Below are positions 11,488-19,731 of a stretch of DNA of 32,198 nt, piece by piece. The notes beneath the pieces are model-generated. The model saw only the letters and a program-made list of their open reading frames with translations, searched no databases and had not been told where the DNA came from. Every line of letters begins with the position of its first letter. Positions within the stretch are counted from its first letter, which is position 1. The stretch is from Ardenticatena sp. (GTDB lineage Bacteria; Chloroflexota; Anaerolineae; Ardenticatenales; Ardenticatenaceae), in the NCBI GenBank assembly GCA_015487975.1, contig WFOS01000105.1, positions 1-32,198 of the forward strand, in the 5' to 3' direction. The position numbers were made by a program, and so were the translations under genes.

Positions 11488-13293
11488 ATGTTGGAGAAAG
11501 CGCCGCACCCTGCCAACGACTTCATTTTTGGCACACTCGCTACCGATGAAAAACGCCTGGCACGCCTGAAAAGCGAACGGCGTGGCCTCTTCCATTTTCC
11601 CGAACCTTCCCCCCGCGACCCCACCCCCGAAACGCCGATCACCCTGACCATCACCACCGGACCAGAAGTGCCCGCCGACCGTGTGGCGCTCTACCTGACC
11701 ACCGACGGCACGTCGCCGCGTGGCGCACGTGGCATTGCTGAGCATGGGCGTGTTGTACCAATGCACCCTGTCGCGACTGAATGGGATACGCTCATCTGGG
11801 GCTATGTGACTCGTTGGAAAGCCACTTTGCCCCCTCAGCCCAACGGGGCACGCATTCGCTACACCTTCGATGCCTGGCAATCCGCTGGCGATGGCTACTG
11901 GCGCGAAGAGCAGAAAGGCCAACCGAGGGTATACGGGTTCGACGTGGATGCCTTTGGTATACCTGATTGGTTGCGTGCTGCCATCATCTATCAGATTTTC
12001 GTGGACCGGTTCGCACCCGATCCTGGCAAAGCCTTCGCACCGCCTGAAACGCCTCTCTCGGGCTTCTACGGGGGCACCCTGCGCGGCATCATCGCCAAAC
12101 TCGACTATATCGCCTCGCTTGGCGTCGATGCCATCTGGCTGACTCCCTTTTTCCCCAGTCCAAGCCACCACGGTTACGATGCCACCGACTATGGTTGTGT
12201 CGAACCCCGCCTGGGCACCGATGAAGACATTGACACCTTGCTGGCCGAAGCCCATGCCCGCGGCTTGCGTCTCATTCTGGACTTCGTCGCCAACCATTGC
12301 TCGAACCAGCATCCTGCTTTTCTGGCTGCTCAGCGTGACCGCAACGCGCCGACGTTCGATTGGTTCACGTTCGAGGAATGGCCACACCGCTACCGCACCT
12401 TTTTCAACGTGCGAAGTATGCCCCAGTTCGACCATCAGCATCCCGGTGCACGGGACTACCTCATCCAGCATGCGTGCCGTTGGCTGGAACGGGGGTTCGA
12501 CGGTTTCCGCCTTGATTATGCATATGGCCCGCCCCACCTCTTTTGGAGTGAGATGCGCACGGCCACCCGCGCGGTCAACCCCGAAAGTGTGATGTTCGGC
12601 GAGGTTGTCGAAACGCCGCGCCTGCTGCGCTCTTACGAAGGACGCATGGATGGCTGCCTGGATTTTTTGCTTTTGCAACACATGCGGGCGCTCTTTGCCT
12701 TTGGGAACGAATCTGTGAGCACATTCGACGCGTTCATCCATCGCCATGCAGCCTACTTTGGACATGGTGAAAACTTTGTCTTGCCGGCGTTTCTCGACAA
12801 TCACGATATGAATCGCTTTTTGTGGGTCGCCCGCCACGACAAACGCCGCTTGCGCCTGGCGTTGTTGTGTCTCTTTACCCTCGCTGGTCCCCCCGTTGTG
12901 TACTACGGCACCGAAGTCGGGTTGAGCCAGGTGCGCGATGTGCGCCATCCAGATGGGCGCAACGTGCTCGAAGAATCGCGCTTGCCGATGCTGTGGGGCG
13001 ATGCGCAGGATAGCAGCCTGTTGGCGTTCTTCCGGCACGTGATCGCCTTGCGCCGTATGGGGGGCGACGTGTGGTGGCGCACCCCGCACGAAACGCGCCT
13101 GGTGGATGACACACGTGGCCTTTACGTCTACGCCCATGGCCCCTACACCATCGTGCTGAATACCAGCGATGCTCCGCAAACCGCCAACATTGCCGGCGTA
13201 GGCGATGTTGTGTTGCGTACCGACGATGGTGTTCACCTGCGTGGCACCAGCATCGACCTGCCCCCGCTGAGTGGTGTCGCCCTCCTTGCTTGA
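11488..13293 (+). CDS. GH13 alpha-glucan hydrolase (cyclomaltodextrinase / neopullulanase-like)
   Basis: 601 residues, without a signal peptide and so probably cytosolic. Residues 1-150 form a beta-rich N-terminal domain of the kind found in cyclomaltodextrinases and neopullulanases. The catalytic barrel starts at IIYQIFVDRFAPD (about 166-178). The conserved GH13 regions are present: DFVANH (265-270), nucleophile Asp343 in GFRLDYA, acid/base Glu372 in MFGEVVE, and transition-state Asp440 in FLDNHDMNRF. A short beta-sandwich domain closes the protein. It would hydrolyse alpha-1,4 (perhaps alpha-1,6) glucans or cyclodextrins imported into the cell; the exact specificity is open. GAGG lies 7 nt upstream of ATG 11488. 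An in-frame alternative start does not fit the ribosome site. No sugar transporter or LacI regulator is adjacent, so it stands alone. Confidence 0.9.
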   Translation: MLEKAPHPANDFIFGTLATDEKRLARLKSERRGLFHFPEPSPRDPTPETPITLTITTGPEVPADRVALYLTTDGTSPRGARGIAEHGRVVPMHPVATEWDTLIWGYVTRWKATLPPQPNGARIRYTFDAWQSAGDGYWREEQKGQPRVYGFDVDAFGIPDWLRAAIIYQIFVDRFAPDPGKAFAPPETPLSGFYGGTLRGIIAKLDYIASLGVDAIWLTPFFPSPSHHGYDATDYGCVEPRLGTDEDIDTLLAEAHARGLRLILDFVANHCSNQHPAFLAAQRDRNAPTFDWFTFEEWPHRYRTFFNVRSMPQFDHQHPGARDYLIQHACRWLERGFDGFRLDYAYGPPHLFWSEMRTATRAVNPESVMFGEVVETPRLLRSYEGRMDGCLDFLLLQHMRALFAFGNESVSTFDAFIHRHAAYFGHGENFVLPAFLDNHDMNRFLWVARHDKRRLRLALLCLFTLAGPPVVYYGTEVGLSQVRDVRHPDGRNVLEESRLPMLWGDAQDSSLLAFFRHVIALRRMGGDVWWRTPHETRLVDDTRGLYVYAHGPYTIVLNTSDAPQTANIAGVGDVVLRTDDGVHLRGTSIDLPPLSGVALLA

Positions 13294-13302
13294 CCATCCG
13301 CG

Positions 13303-13349
13303 CCTGCCCGAAGTACGGCGCGAGCATCCGGCGTTGTGCTTCGGGCAGG
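13303..13349. repeat. Inverted repeat after the GH13 gene
   Basis: CCTGCCCGAAG at 13303-13313 and CTTCGGGCAGG at 13339-13349 form a perfect 11-bp stem around 25 nt, starting 10 nt after the GH13 stop. There is no T-run. It could act as a transcript-end hairpin with Rho or protect the 3' end. Confidence 0.5.
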
Positions 13350-13379
13350 GTGAAACGGCCGCGCTGGCAGACGTTCAAT

Positions 13380-13407
13380 TTGCTGCTGTGCCACTTTGTG
13401 CTATCCT
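13380..13407 (+). promoter_or_regulatory. Promoter of the tetR-men operon
   Basis: TTGCTG at 13380-13385 and TATCCT at 13402-13407, 16-bp spacing. Transcription would begin at about 13414, exactly at the left edge of the TetR-type operator, as expected for an autorepressed gene. Confidence 0.45.
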
Positions 13408-13413
13408 TCACAA

Positions 13414-13433
13414 CAAACCGACTAGTCGGTCTG
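13414..13433. promoter_or_regulatory. TetR-family operator palindrome
   Basis: The core ACCGACTAGTCGGT (13417-13430) is a perfect 14-bp palindrome, extended to 20 bp with a single mismatched pair. It has the ACCGAC-NN-GTCGGT shape bound by many TetR/AcrR-type repressors. It lies at the predicted transcription start, 26 bp before the regulator gene, so autorepression is likely. Because menF begins 7 nt after this gene, the site may govern the whole downstream operon. Confidence 0.75.
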
Positions 13434-13459
13434 TTTTCGAAAGCCTAAGGAGACGTGCC

Positions 13460-14065
13460 ATGCCTGAGCCTGTGCAATCCCGTGCGTACGCCACGCGGCA
13501 GCGTATTCTCGATGCCGCCATGCGCATTTTTTCCCACAAAGGCTACCACGATACTCGCGTGGATGAGATCGCCGAAGCGTCGGAAACCTCGAAAGGCGCG
13601 ATTTATTTTCATTTTCCCAGCAAGGAACGCATCTTTTTGGCACTCATCGATCAGTTTGCTGATTTGCTCGAAGCCCAACTGGAAAAAGTGCTTGCCGAAA
13701 CGCCTGGTGGTATCGAACGCGTGGATGCCGCTTTGCGTGTCTGCCTGGAAACGTTCGGCCAATATCGCCAGCTGGCCAAAATCGTGCTGGTGCAGGCCGT
13801 CGGGTTGGGGCAGGTCTTCGAGCAGAAACGCATCGAAGTACATCAGCGTTTCGTGCAAGTCATCAAGCGCGAATTGGACAAAGCCGTTGCCGAAGGCGAC
13901 ATTCCCCCTATCGATACCGAGGTAGCCGCTTTGGCATGGATGGGGGCATTGAACGAGGTCGTCATCCGGTGGGTGCACACCGGCGAACCTGACCCCACGC
14001 GGAGTTTGCCTACGTTGCGCGTTATGTTGTTGCGCAGTGTGGGCGTGGATGTTGAAACGGAGTGA
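13460..14065 (+). CDS. TetR/AcrR family transcriptional regulator heading the men operon
   Basis: 201 residues. The N-terminal 60 residues are a standard TetR DNA-binding domain: TRQRILDAAMRIF, then the helix-turn-helix at about 33-52 (DEIAEASETSKGAIYFHF) and PSKERIFLAL. The rest is an all-helical ligand-binding and dimerisation domain of unknown ligand. ATG 13460 has AAGGAG 7 nt upstream. A palindromic operator lies just upstream, so it probably represses itself. The gene is followed after 7 nt by menF, with the same direction continuing through menD, menB, menE and aroF, so it is probably the first gene of that operon. Sensing an acyl-CoA, quinone or quinone precursor would fit the context, but nothing in the sequence shows it. 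Confidence 0.9.
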   Translation: MPEPVQSRAYATRQRILDAAMRIFSHKGYHDTRVDEIAEASETSKGAIYFHFPSKERIFLALIDQFADLLEAQLEKVLAETPGGIERVDAALRVCLETFGQYRQLAKIVLVQAVGLGQVFEQKRIEVHQRFVQVIKRELDKAVAEGDIPPIDTEVAALAWMGALNEVVIRWVHTGEPDPTRSLPTLRVMLLRSVGVDVETE

Positions 14066-14072
14066 GCAGGCA

Positions 14073-15440
14073 ATGGTACGAGAGGAGACCATGCAAGAGC
14101 ATCTTTCGACCCGTCAGAGTGGACGGTTTCCCAGTCTGAATACCCCTGTGGTGCTCACCCGCCGGTGCGCACCGGTAGCCCCCGAAACGCTCTTGCGCGT
14201 TGGGCAGGGGCATGCGCGCTTTTTCTGGCAGGCGCCCACCGGCCATACCGTGGCTGCTTTTGGAGTAGTGCAGCGCATGCAGGTGCGTGGCGCCGACCGA
14301 TTTGTCCACATGGCGGCTGCGGCTGAACAGCTCTTGGCAACCCTGCGCCGCGCTGGTGATGCCGATGCCCCAGCACCTGTGGTGCTGGGCGGCTTTGCGT
14401 TCGACGATCGGCAGGCGTATGGGTGGGAAGGGTTTGCCCCCGCGGATTTCATTCTGCCCCGTGTCGTGCTCCGCACCGATGCACATGCCACGTGGCTCAG
14501 TGTGGTGGCCGAAGACGAAACGCGGGCCGAAGCGCTCTGGCACGAAAGTGTGGACGCGCTGTATCGTGTGCCTACGGGGGGCGTCGCCACCTTCCCCCGC
14601 GTTCAGCGTGAAACGCGCCAGCCGGATGAGCAAACCTGGCGTGAAATGGTGCGCCAGGCCATCGGCAGTATCCGTGCCGATGTGGTGCAAAAGGTGGTCC
14701 TGGCACGCACTTGCCGTGTGGAAACAGATGCACCGGTTGACCCGCTGGCCGCATTGGCGCGCTTGCAGCAGCGCTATCGTGGCTGCTTTCTCTTCCTCAT
14801 GGAACCGACGCCGGGGCATGCCTTCTTTGGGGCGACGCCTGAAATTTTGGCGGATGTACACGGTTCCACGTTGCGCACGATGGCGCTGGCTGGCTCGATT
14901 GGGCGTGGCGCAACCCCACAGGCAGACGTGGCTCAGGCGGCTGCCCTGCTCGATAGCCCCAAAGACCGCCGCGAGCATGCCTTCGTTGTGGAAGCGATTT
15001 TGACGCATTTGCGTTATCTCGCGGATGAAATCACCTGTGCGCCAGAACCAACGTTGCTGCGCCTGCCCAACATTCAGCATTTGCATACGCCCATTACTGC
15101 CACATTGAAATCAGATGTGCGCATTTGGGATGTGGTCGCGCAATTGCACCCCACCCCGGCGGTGGGTGGGGTCCCACGTGAACGAGCACTGGCACTCATT
15201 CATGAACTGGAACCCTTTTCGCGGGGGTGGTATGCTGCCCCGGTGGGGATTGTCGATGCGGCCGGCAATGGCACGTTTGTTGTCGCCATTCGTTCGGCGC
15301 TTGCCGTCGGGCGTATGCTGACGCTCTACGCGGGGGCTGGCATCGTTGCTGACTCCGATCCAGTGCGTGAATGGCATGAGACGGGCTTGAAGTTCCGCCC
15401 CCTGCTCGACGCCATTGGCATACGAACGAATGAAGCGTGA
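14073..15440 (+). CDS. menF: Isochorismate synthase
   Basis: 455 residues from ATG 14073. It converts chorismate to isochorismate, the committing step to menaquinone. The chorismate-binding domain fills the C-terminal half: catalytic Lys207 in VVQKVVLAR, FFGATPEIL (Glu257, magnesium region), TMALAGSIGRG, LHPTPAVGG and YAGAGIVADSDP followed by EW. Absence of an amidotransferase domain or anthranilate features, together with menD next door, favours isochorismate over anthranilate or salicylate formation. The start is uncertain: ATG 14091 has AGAGGAG only 3 nt upstream, while ATG 14073 has GGAG 10 nt upstream. It follows the TetR gene by 7 nt and precedes menD by 9 nt. Confidence 0.93.
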   Translation: MVREETMQEHLSTRQSGRFPSLNTPVVLTRRCAPVAPETLLRVGQGHARFFWQAPTGHTVAAFGVVQRMQVRGADRFVHMAAAAEQLLATLRRAGDADAPAPVVLGGFAFDDRQAYGWEGFAPADFILPRVVLRTDAHATWLSVVAEDETRAEALWHESVDALYRVPTGGVATFPRVQRETRQPDEQTWREMVRQAIGSIRADVVQKVVLARTCRVETDAPVDPLAALARLQQRYRGCFLFLMEPTPGHAFFGATPEILADVHGSTLRTMALAGSIGRGATPQADVAQAAALLDSPKDRREHAFVVEAILTHLRYLADEITCAPEPTLLRLPNIQHLHTPITATLKSDVRIWDVVAQLHPTPAVGGVPRERALALIHELEPFSRGWYAAPVGIVDAAGNGTFVVAIRSALAVGRMLTLYAGAGIVADSDPVREWHETGLKFRPLLDAIGIRTNEA

Positions 15441-15449
15441 AGGCTACGT

Positions 15450-17252
15450 ATGACGAACCAGCAAAGCGCCAACCGCAACGTCTTTTGGGCGTCCATTTTC
15501 GTGGATGAACTGGCACGCGCTGGCCTGCGCCATGCAGTCATCGCGCCTGGCTCACGTTCGACACCGCTGGCGCTGGCCTTTGCCACTCATCCTGAGATTG
15601 CCGTCGTCTCACTTCTGGATGAACGTGGCGCGGCTTTTTTCGCGTTGGGTATGGCACGCGCAAAGAAACAGCCCGTGGCGGTGCTCTCATCGTCGGGAAC
15701 AGCAACCGCCAACTTCTTCCCTGCGGTCATCGAAGCGCATCAAACGCGCGTGCCCCTCATCGTGCTGACGGCCGACCGTCCCCATGAAGTCCGCCAGAGT
15801 GGTGCCAATCAGACCATCGACCAGATCAAACTCTATGGCGACCATGTGCGCTGGTTCTTCGACATGCCTTTACCCGAAGCCCGCCCACCCGACTACGTGT
15901 TGCGTGCCTTGCGCCAGCTCGCTGTGCGTGCCGTTGCCGAAGCCACGGGAATCCCACATGGTCCCGTCCATCTCAACGTTCCCTTCCGCAAGCCGCTCGA
16001 ACCGACGCCCGTGCCACACGACATACCCAATCCACTCCCTGCCACGTCTGGCTACCAAGGGCGGCCGAACGAAAGGCCGTTCACGCTGGTACGACGTGGG
16101 CGACTGATACCGACGGATGACGATGTCGCTTGGCTGAGCCAACTGATGCGGACAACGCCGCGCGGGATTTTCGTATTGGGGAAGCAGCCCTTGTCGGATG
16201 AAACCGTGGATGCCATTGCGCGCCTGGCACAGATAACGGGCTATCCAATTTTGGCAGATGCCCTCTCTGGCGCACGGTTTGGCCCCCATGTCGGATACAT
16301 GCGCGTGGCAATCTGCACTGGGTATGAACACTACCTTGCCTTCTTACCTGACAGGCTCATACCAGACCTGATCGTCCATATCGGCGGCATGCCGGTATCG
16401 GCACACATGGAACGCTTTTTGGCAGACACAGAGGCCACGCGTGTCATGATCAGCGAAGACGGCGTATGGGAAGACGCTGTGCATACCGCGCATCACTGGA
16501 TACAGGCCGAGGGGTATGCCTTGTTCGAGGCGTTGTGTGTAGCACTCGAAGGACGCCGCACCACCATTCTTGGTTGGGCGTCCGCCTGGCAAGCGCTTGA
16601 CAAGATGGTCGAGCAAGCCATCACGCAGGCACGCAAAACGTACCCGGACGCTGAGGAATTTGCCGTTGCCGACGTGTTGGACACATTACCCGAAGAAAGT
16701 GCCTTGGTCGTTGGCAACAGCCTACCGGTGCGCCATCTCGACATGTTTGGACGTGCCAGCCACCGACGGATTCGCGTATTTGCCAACCGCGGCGCCAGCG
16801 GGATCGATGGTGTGATCTCAACAGCGCTTGGAATTGCCGCTGCCCGTCCTGACCATCCTACTGTGTTGGTCATTGGTGACGTTTCGTTCTACCACGACAT
16901 GAATGCCTTGCTGGCTGTGGAACGGGCGGGTGTGCGCAACCTACACATCGTGGTGCTCAACAATGGGGGCGGCGCGATTTTCAAACGCTTGCCGATTGCC
17001 GCATACGATCCCCCGTTTCAGGAGTTGTTCTACACGGCACATACCATGCGCTTCCAGCCCGTTGCCGAGATGTTCGGGATGGCGTATGTGCAGACCAGCA
17101 GCCGCGCTCGTGTGCGCACAGCACTGGATTCTGCGTTGGCAATGGAAACGCCTACACTCATCGAATTTCTATCCAATCCCGATTTCTCCGAACAGGTGCG
17201 TCAAGCCATGCGCAACCTGTTGCGGAATTCGATGAACGACTCGACACGTTGA
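15450..17252 (+). CDS. menD: SEPHCHC synthase (2-succinyl-5-enolpyruvyl-6-hydroxy-3-cyclohexene-1-carboxylate synthase)
   Basis: 600 residues. This thiamine-diphosphate enzyme adds 2-oxoglutarate-derived succinic semialdehyde to isochorismate. The N-terminal pyrimidine-binding domain begins with VIAPGSRSTPLALAF and carries the cofactor-activating Glu in LLDERGAAFFALG, followed by SSSGTATANFFPAV and LTADRP. The C-terminal pyrophosphate domain has GDVSFYHDMNALL and LNNGGGAIFKRLP, the metal-binding motif. The start has GAAGG about 6 nt upstream. It lies between menF and menB in one transcription unit. The length is slightly above the usual 550-580 residues, but all core motifs are in place. Confidence 0.97.
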   Translation: MTNQQSANRNVFWASIFVDELARAGLRHAVIAPGSRSTPLALAFATHPEIAVVSLLDERGAAFFALGMARAKKQPVAVLSSSGTATANFFPAVIEAHQTRVPLIVLTADRPHEVRQSGANQTIDQIKLYGDHVRWFFDMPLPEARPPDYVLRALRQLAVRAVAEATGIPHGPVHLNVPFRKPLEPTPVPHDIPNPLPATSGYQGRPNERPFTLVRRGRLIPTDDDVAWLSQLMRTTPRGIFVLGKQPLSDETVDAIARLAQITGYPILADALSGARFGPHVGYMRVAICTGYEHYLAFLPDRLIPDLIVHIGGMPVSAHMERFLADTEATRVMISEDGVWEDAVHTAHHWIQAEGYALFEALCVALEGRRTTILGWASAWQALDKMVEQAITQARKTYPDAEEFAVADVLDTLPEESALVVGNSLPVRHLDMFGRASHRRIRVFANRGASGIDGVISTALGIAAARPDHPTVLVIGDVSFYHDMNALLAVERAGVRNLHIVVLNNGGGAIFKRLPIAAYDPPFQELFYTAHTMRFQPVAEMFGMAYVQTSSRARVRTALDSALAMETPTLIEFLSNPDFSEQVRQAMRNLLRNSMNDSTR

Positions 17253-17264
17253 GAGGAGTGGATG

Positions 17265-18137
17265 ATGAACGAACCCCAAACCTGGAACTTCATTCGCAAA
17301 GCGACAGACTGGCAGCAGGTGAAAGCGTACAACGACATCACGTACTACAAGGCGGATGGCGTGGCACGTATTGCGTTCAATCGCCCCGAAGTGCGCAACG
17401 CCTTTCGCCCCGAAACGATCGACGAGATGATCGAGGCCTTTCGCGATGCCTGGCTCGACACCAGCATTGGCACGATTTTGCTCACCGGCGAAGGCCCTTC
17501 ACCCAAGGATGGCGGCTGGGCTTTTTGCGCTGGGGGCGACCAGCGTGTGCGTGGGCATGGCGGCTACGAAGGTGGCTACGAGTTGCCACGCCTGCACGTG
17601 CTGGAATTGCAGCGCATGATTCGCTTCATGCCCAAGGTAGTGATTTGCGTGGTGCCTGGCTGGGCAGTGGGGGGCGGCCACAGCCTGCATGTGGTGTGCG
17701 ATTTGACGATTGCCAGCCGCGAGCATGCCCGTTTCCAACAGGCTGATGCCCGCGTCGCCAGTTTCGATGGTGGGTATGGGTCGGCGTATCTGGCGAAACA
17801 GGTGGGGCAGAAACGTGCTCGTGAAATTTTCTTCCTGGAACAGGTGTACAGCGCCGAAGAAGCCTTCCAGATGGGCATGGTCAACAAGGTCGTGCCGCAC
17901 GAGGAACTGGAAGAAGTCGCCTTCGAATGGGCCCAAATCATCAACAGCAAAAGCCCCACCGCTATTCGCATGCTCAAATACGCCTTCAACCTGCTGGATG
18001 ATGGCCTGGTGGGGCAACAGATTTTCGCCGGCGAAGCTACGCGCCTGGCCTACATGACCGACGAAGCCAAAGAAGGGCGCGATGCGTTCCTCGAAAAACG
18101 AAAGCCACGTTTCGACACATTCCCACGTTGGCCATGA
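17265..18137 (+). CDS. menB: 1,4-dihydroxy-2-naphthoyl-CoA synthase (type II, bicarbonate-independent pattern)
   Basis: 290 residues of the crotonase fold. It closes the naphthoquinone ring by condensing o-succinylbenzoyl-CoA. Oxyanion-hole segments are WAFCAGGDQ and VPGWAVGGGHSLH, and the MenB signature VASFDGGYGSAYLA is at about 164-177. In type I MenB a Gly holds bicarbonate in the QTG motif. Here the aligned residues are Gln-Ala-Asp, so an Asp carboxylate can replace bicarbonate, as in the Mycobacterium enzyme (established for type II MenB). Two consecutive ATGs exist at 17262 and 17265; I chose the second because AGGAG is then 6 nt away. The stop overlaps the menE start. Confidence 0.96.
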   Translation: MNEPQTWNFIRKATDWQQVKAYNDITYYKADGVARIAFNRPEVRNAFRPETIDEMIEAFRDAWLDTSIGTILLTGEGPSPKDGGWAFCAGGDQRVRGHGGYEGGYELPRLHVLELQRMIRFMPKVVICVVPGWAVGGGHSLHVVCDLTIASREHARFQQADARVASFDGGYGSAYLAKQVGQKRAREIFFLEQVYSAEEAFQMGMVNKVVPHEELEEVAFEWAQIINSKSPTAIRMLKYAFNLLDDGLVGQQIFAGEATRLAYMTDEAKEGRDAFLEKRKPRFDTFPRWP

Positions 18138-19690
18138 CAAGGGGGCAAGAGCGCGTGTGTTCTCACACTGACCATTCAGCCAGCTCGCCACCCACCATGC
18201 CACCGCTCCTCAGACCGCCGACGGATTGGCTTGCCGAACGCGCCGCCCGCACGCCTTCGCGGGCGGCACTCATCTGGCGCGAGCAGGTGTGGACGTATGG
18301 CGAGCTCCACTCTGCTGTCAATCAACTAGCGGCTCAGTTGCGAACAGCTGGTGTAGAGGCTGGGGCACGGGTGGCCACGTTGTTGCCCAATTCCCCCGCC
18401 GCTGTCATGGTGTTGCATGCGGTGCTGCGTGTGGGTGCAACGCTTGTGCCACTCAACACCCGCCTGACCACAGCCGAACTGGCATGGCAGATCGCGCGCA
18501 CCACGCCAGCGCTGCTAGTGTACAACCATGCCACTGCCTCTCAGGCTGAACCGCTAGGGAATGAGGTGCCCTTGTTCGATGTGGATACCCCGCCGGAGCG
18601 CACCAGTGTGGCGGAGACGTTCACGCCGTTGCCTTTCGACGGGGTGCAGGCGATCGTCTTCACATCGGGCACGACTGGGCGTCCCAAAGGCGCCATGCTG
18701 ACGCTGGCGAACCACTTTTGGAGCGCGACCGCCTCGGCGTGGCGCCTGGGGGTGCAGCGCAACGATTGCTGGTTGCTCTGTATGCCGCTCTACCATGTGG
18801 GGGGTATGGCGATTTTGCTGCGTTCGGCATTGTACGGGACGGCGGTTTGCCTGCACGAACGCTTCGACACCGATGCTGTCTTGCAGGCGCTCGACAGTGG
18901 CAGCGTGACGCTTGTTTCGGTGGTGCCGACGATGCTCAAACGCCTGCTCGATGCCCATGGCGATCGCCCATTTCACTCGGCTGTGCGTACCGTGCTGGTG
19001 GGTGGGGCAGCCACCCCACCAGCCTTGTTGGAACGGGCATTGTCGGCGGGTATTCCCGTTGCGCTCACCTACGGCCTGACCGAGGCCGCCTCGCAGGTGG
19101 CGACGGCTGCCCCTGATGAGGTGCGGGCGCTGCCGGGCACCGTTGGAGCGCCGCTGTGGGGAACAACGGTGCGCATTGTGCGCGATGATGGCACGCTGGC
19201 GGCTGCGGGCGAGGTAGGCGAAATCGTCGTGCGCGGGCCGACCGTCATGCGGGGCTACTGGCGAGACCCCGATGCGACTGCGCACACACTGCGCGATGGC
19301 TGGCTTCACACCGGTGATATGGGCTATCTGGATGATGCCGGGCGGCTCTGGATGATGCAGCGCCGCACCGACCTGATTGTGAGCGGGGGCGAGAATGTGT
19401 ACCCCTCGGAAGTGGAGGGCGTGCTCTTACGGCACCCGGCCGTGGAAGCCGTTTGCGTTGTTGGCATGCCCGATGCGGAGTGGGGCGAAGTGGTAACGGC
19501 GGTCATTCAACCGCGCGAAAAGGCTGCCTGCGATGTAGATGACATTCGAGCATTTTGTCGCCGGCACCTTGCGGGCTACAAATGCCCCAAACGAATTGTG
19601 GTTGTCGAGGCATTGCCGTTGACAGCATCGGGAAAAATTGCGCGACAGATTGTCAAAGAACGTCTTGTCAGTGGAAGGGATGGATGGTGA
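18134..19690 (+). CDS. menE: o-Succinylbenzoate-CoA ligase
   Basis: 518 residues of the acyl-adenylate-forming superfamily. It activates o-succinylbenzoate with ATP and CoA, supplying the MenB substrate. The P-loop motif TSGTTGRPKG is at 177-186, the core motif GLTEAASQV follows, and then come HTGDMGYLDDAGRLW, the hinge region DLIVSGGENVYPSEVE, and the catalytic Lys501 in LTASGKIARQ. The start is uncertain. ATG 18134 overlaps the menB stop (ATGA), GTG 18155 follows a GGGGG ribosome-like site, and ATG 18197 would remove a low-complexity N-terminus. Position in the men operon supports MenE over a general fatty acyl-CoA ligase. menC, which makes its substrate, is not in the window. Confidence 0.92.
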   Translation: MTRGQERVCSHTDHSASSPPTMPPLLRPPTDWLAERAARTPSRAALIWREQVWTYGELHSAVNQLAAQLRTAGVEAGARVATLLPNSPAAVMVLHAVLRVGATLVPLNTRLTTAELAWQIARTTPALLVYNHATASQAEPLGNEVPLFDVDTPPERTSVAETFTPLPFDGVQAIVFTSGTTGRPKGAMLTLANHFWSATASAWRLGVQRNDCWLLCMPLYHVGGMAILLRSALYGTAVCLHERFDTDAVLQALDSGSVTLVSVVPTMLKRLLDAHGDRPFHSAVRTVLVGGAATPPALLERALSAGIPVALTYGLTEAASQVATAAPDEVRALPGTVGAPLWGTTVRIVRDDGTLAAAGEVGEIVVRGPTVMRGYWRDPDATAHTLRDGWLHTGDMGYLDDAGRLWMMQRRTDLIVSGGENVYPSEVEGVLLRHPAVEAVCVVGMPDAEWGEVVTAVIQPREKAACDVDDIRAFCRRHLAGYKCPKRIVVVEALPLTASGKIARQIVKERLVSGRDGW

Positions 19691-19731
19691 GACCGAACGG
19701 CCAATGGCTTGGTGGCAAGAGGAGGTGAACC

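Noticed and set aside
13271..13459. Frame segment with amylase-like words (REHPAL) just after the GH13 stop, possibly a frameshifted GH13 tail
   Set aside because: The GH13 protein already ends with a complete C-terminal domain. The segment is short, in another frame, and includes the inverted repeat and the TetR promoter.
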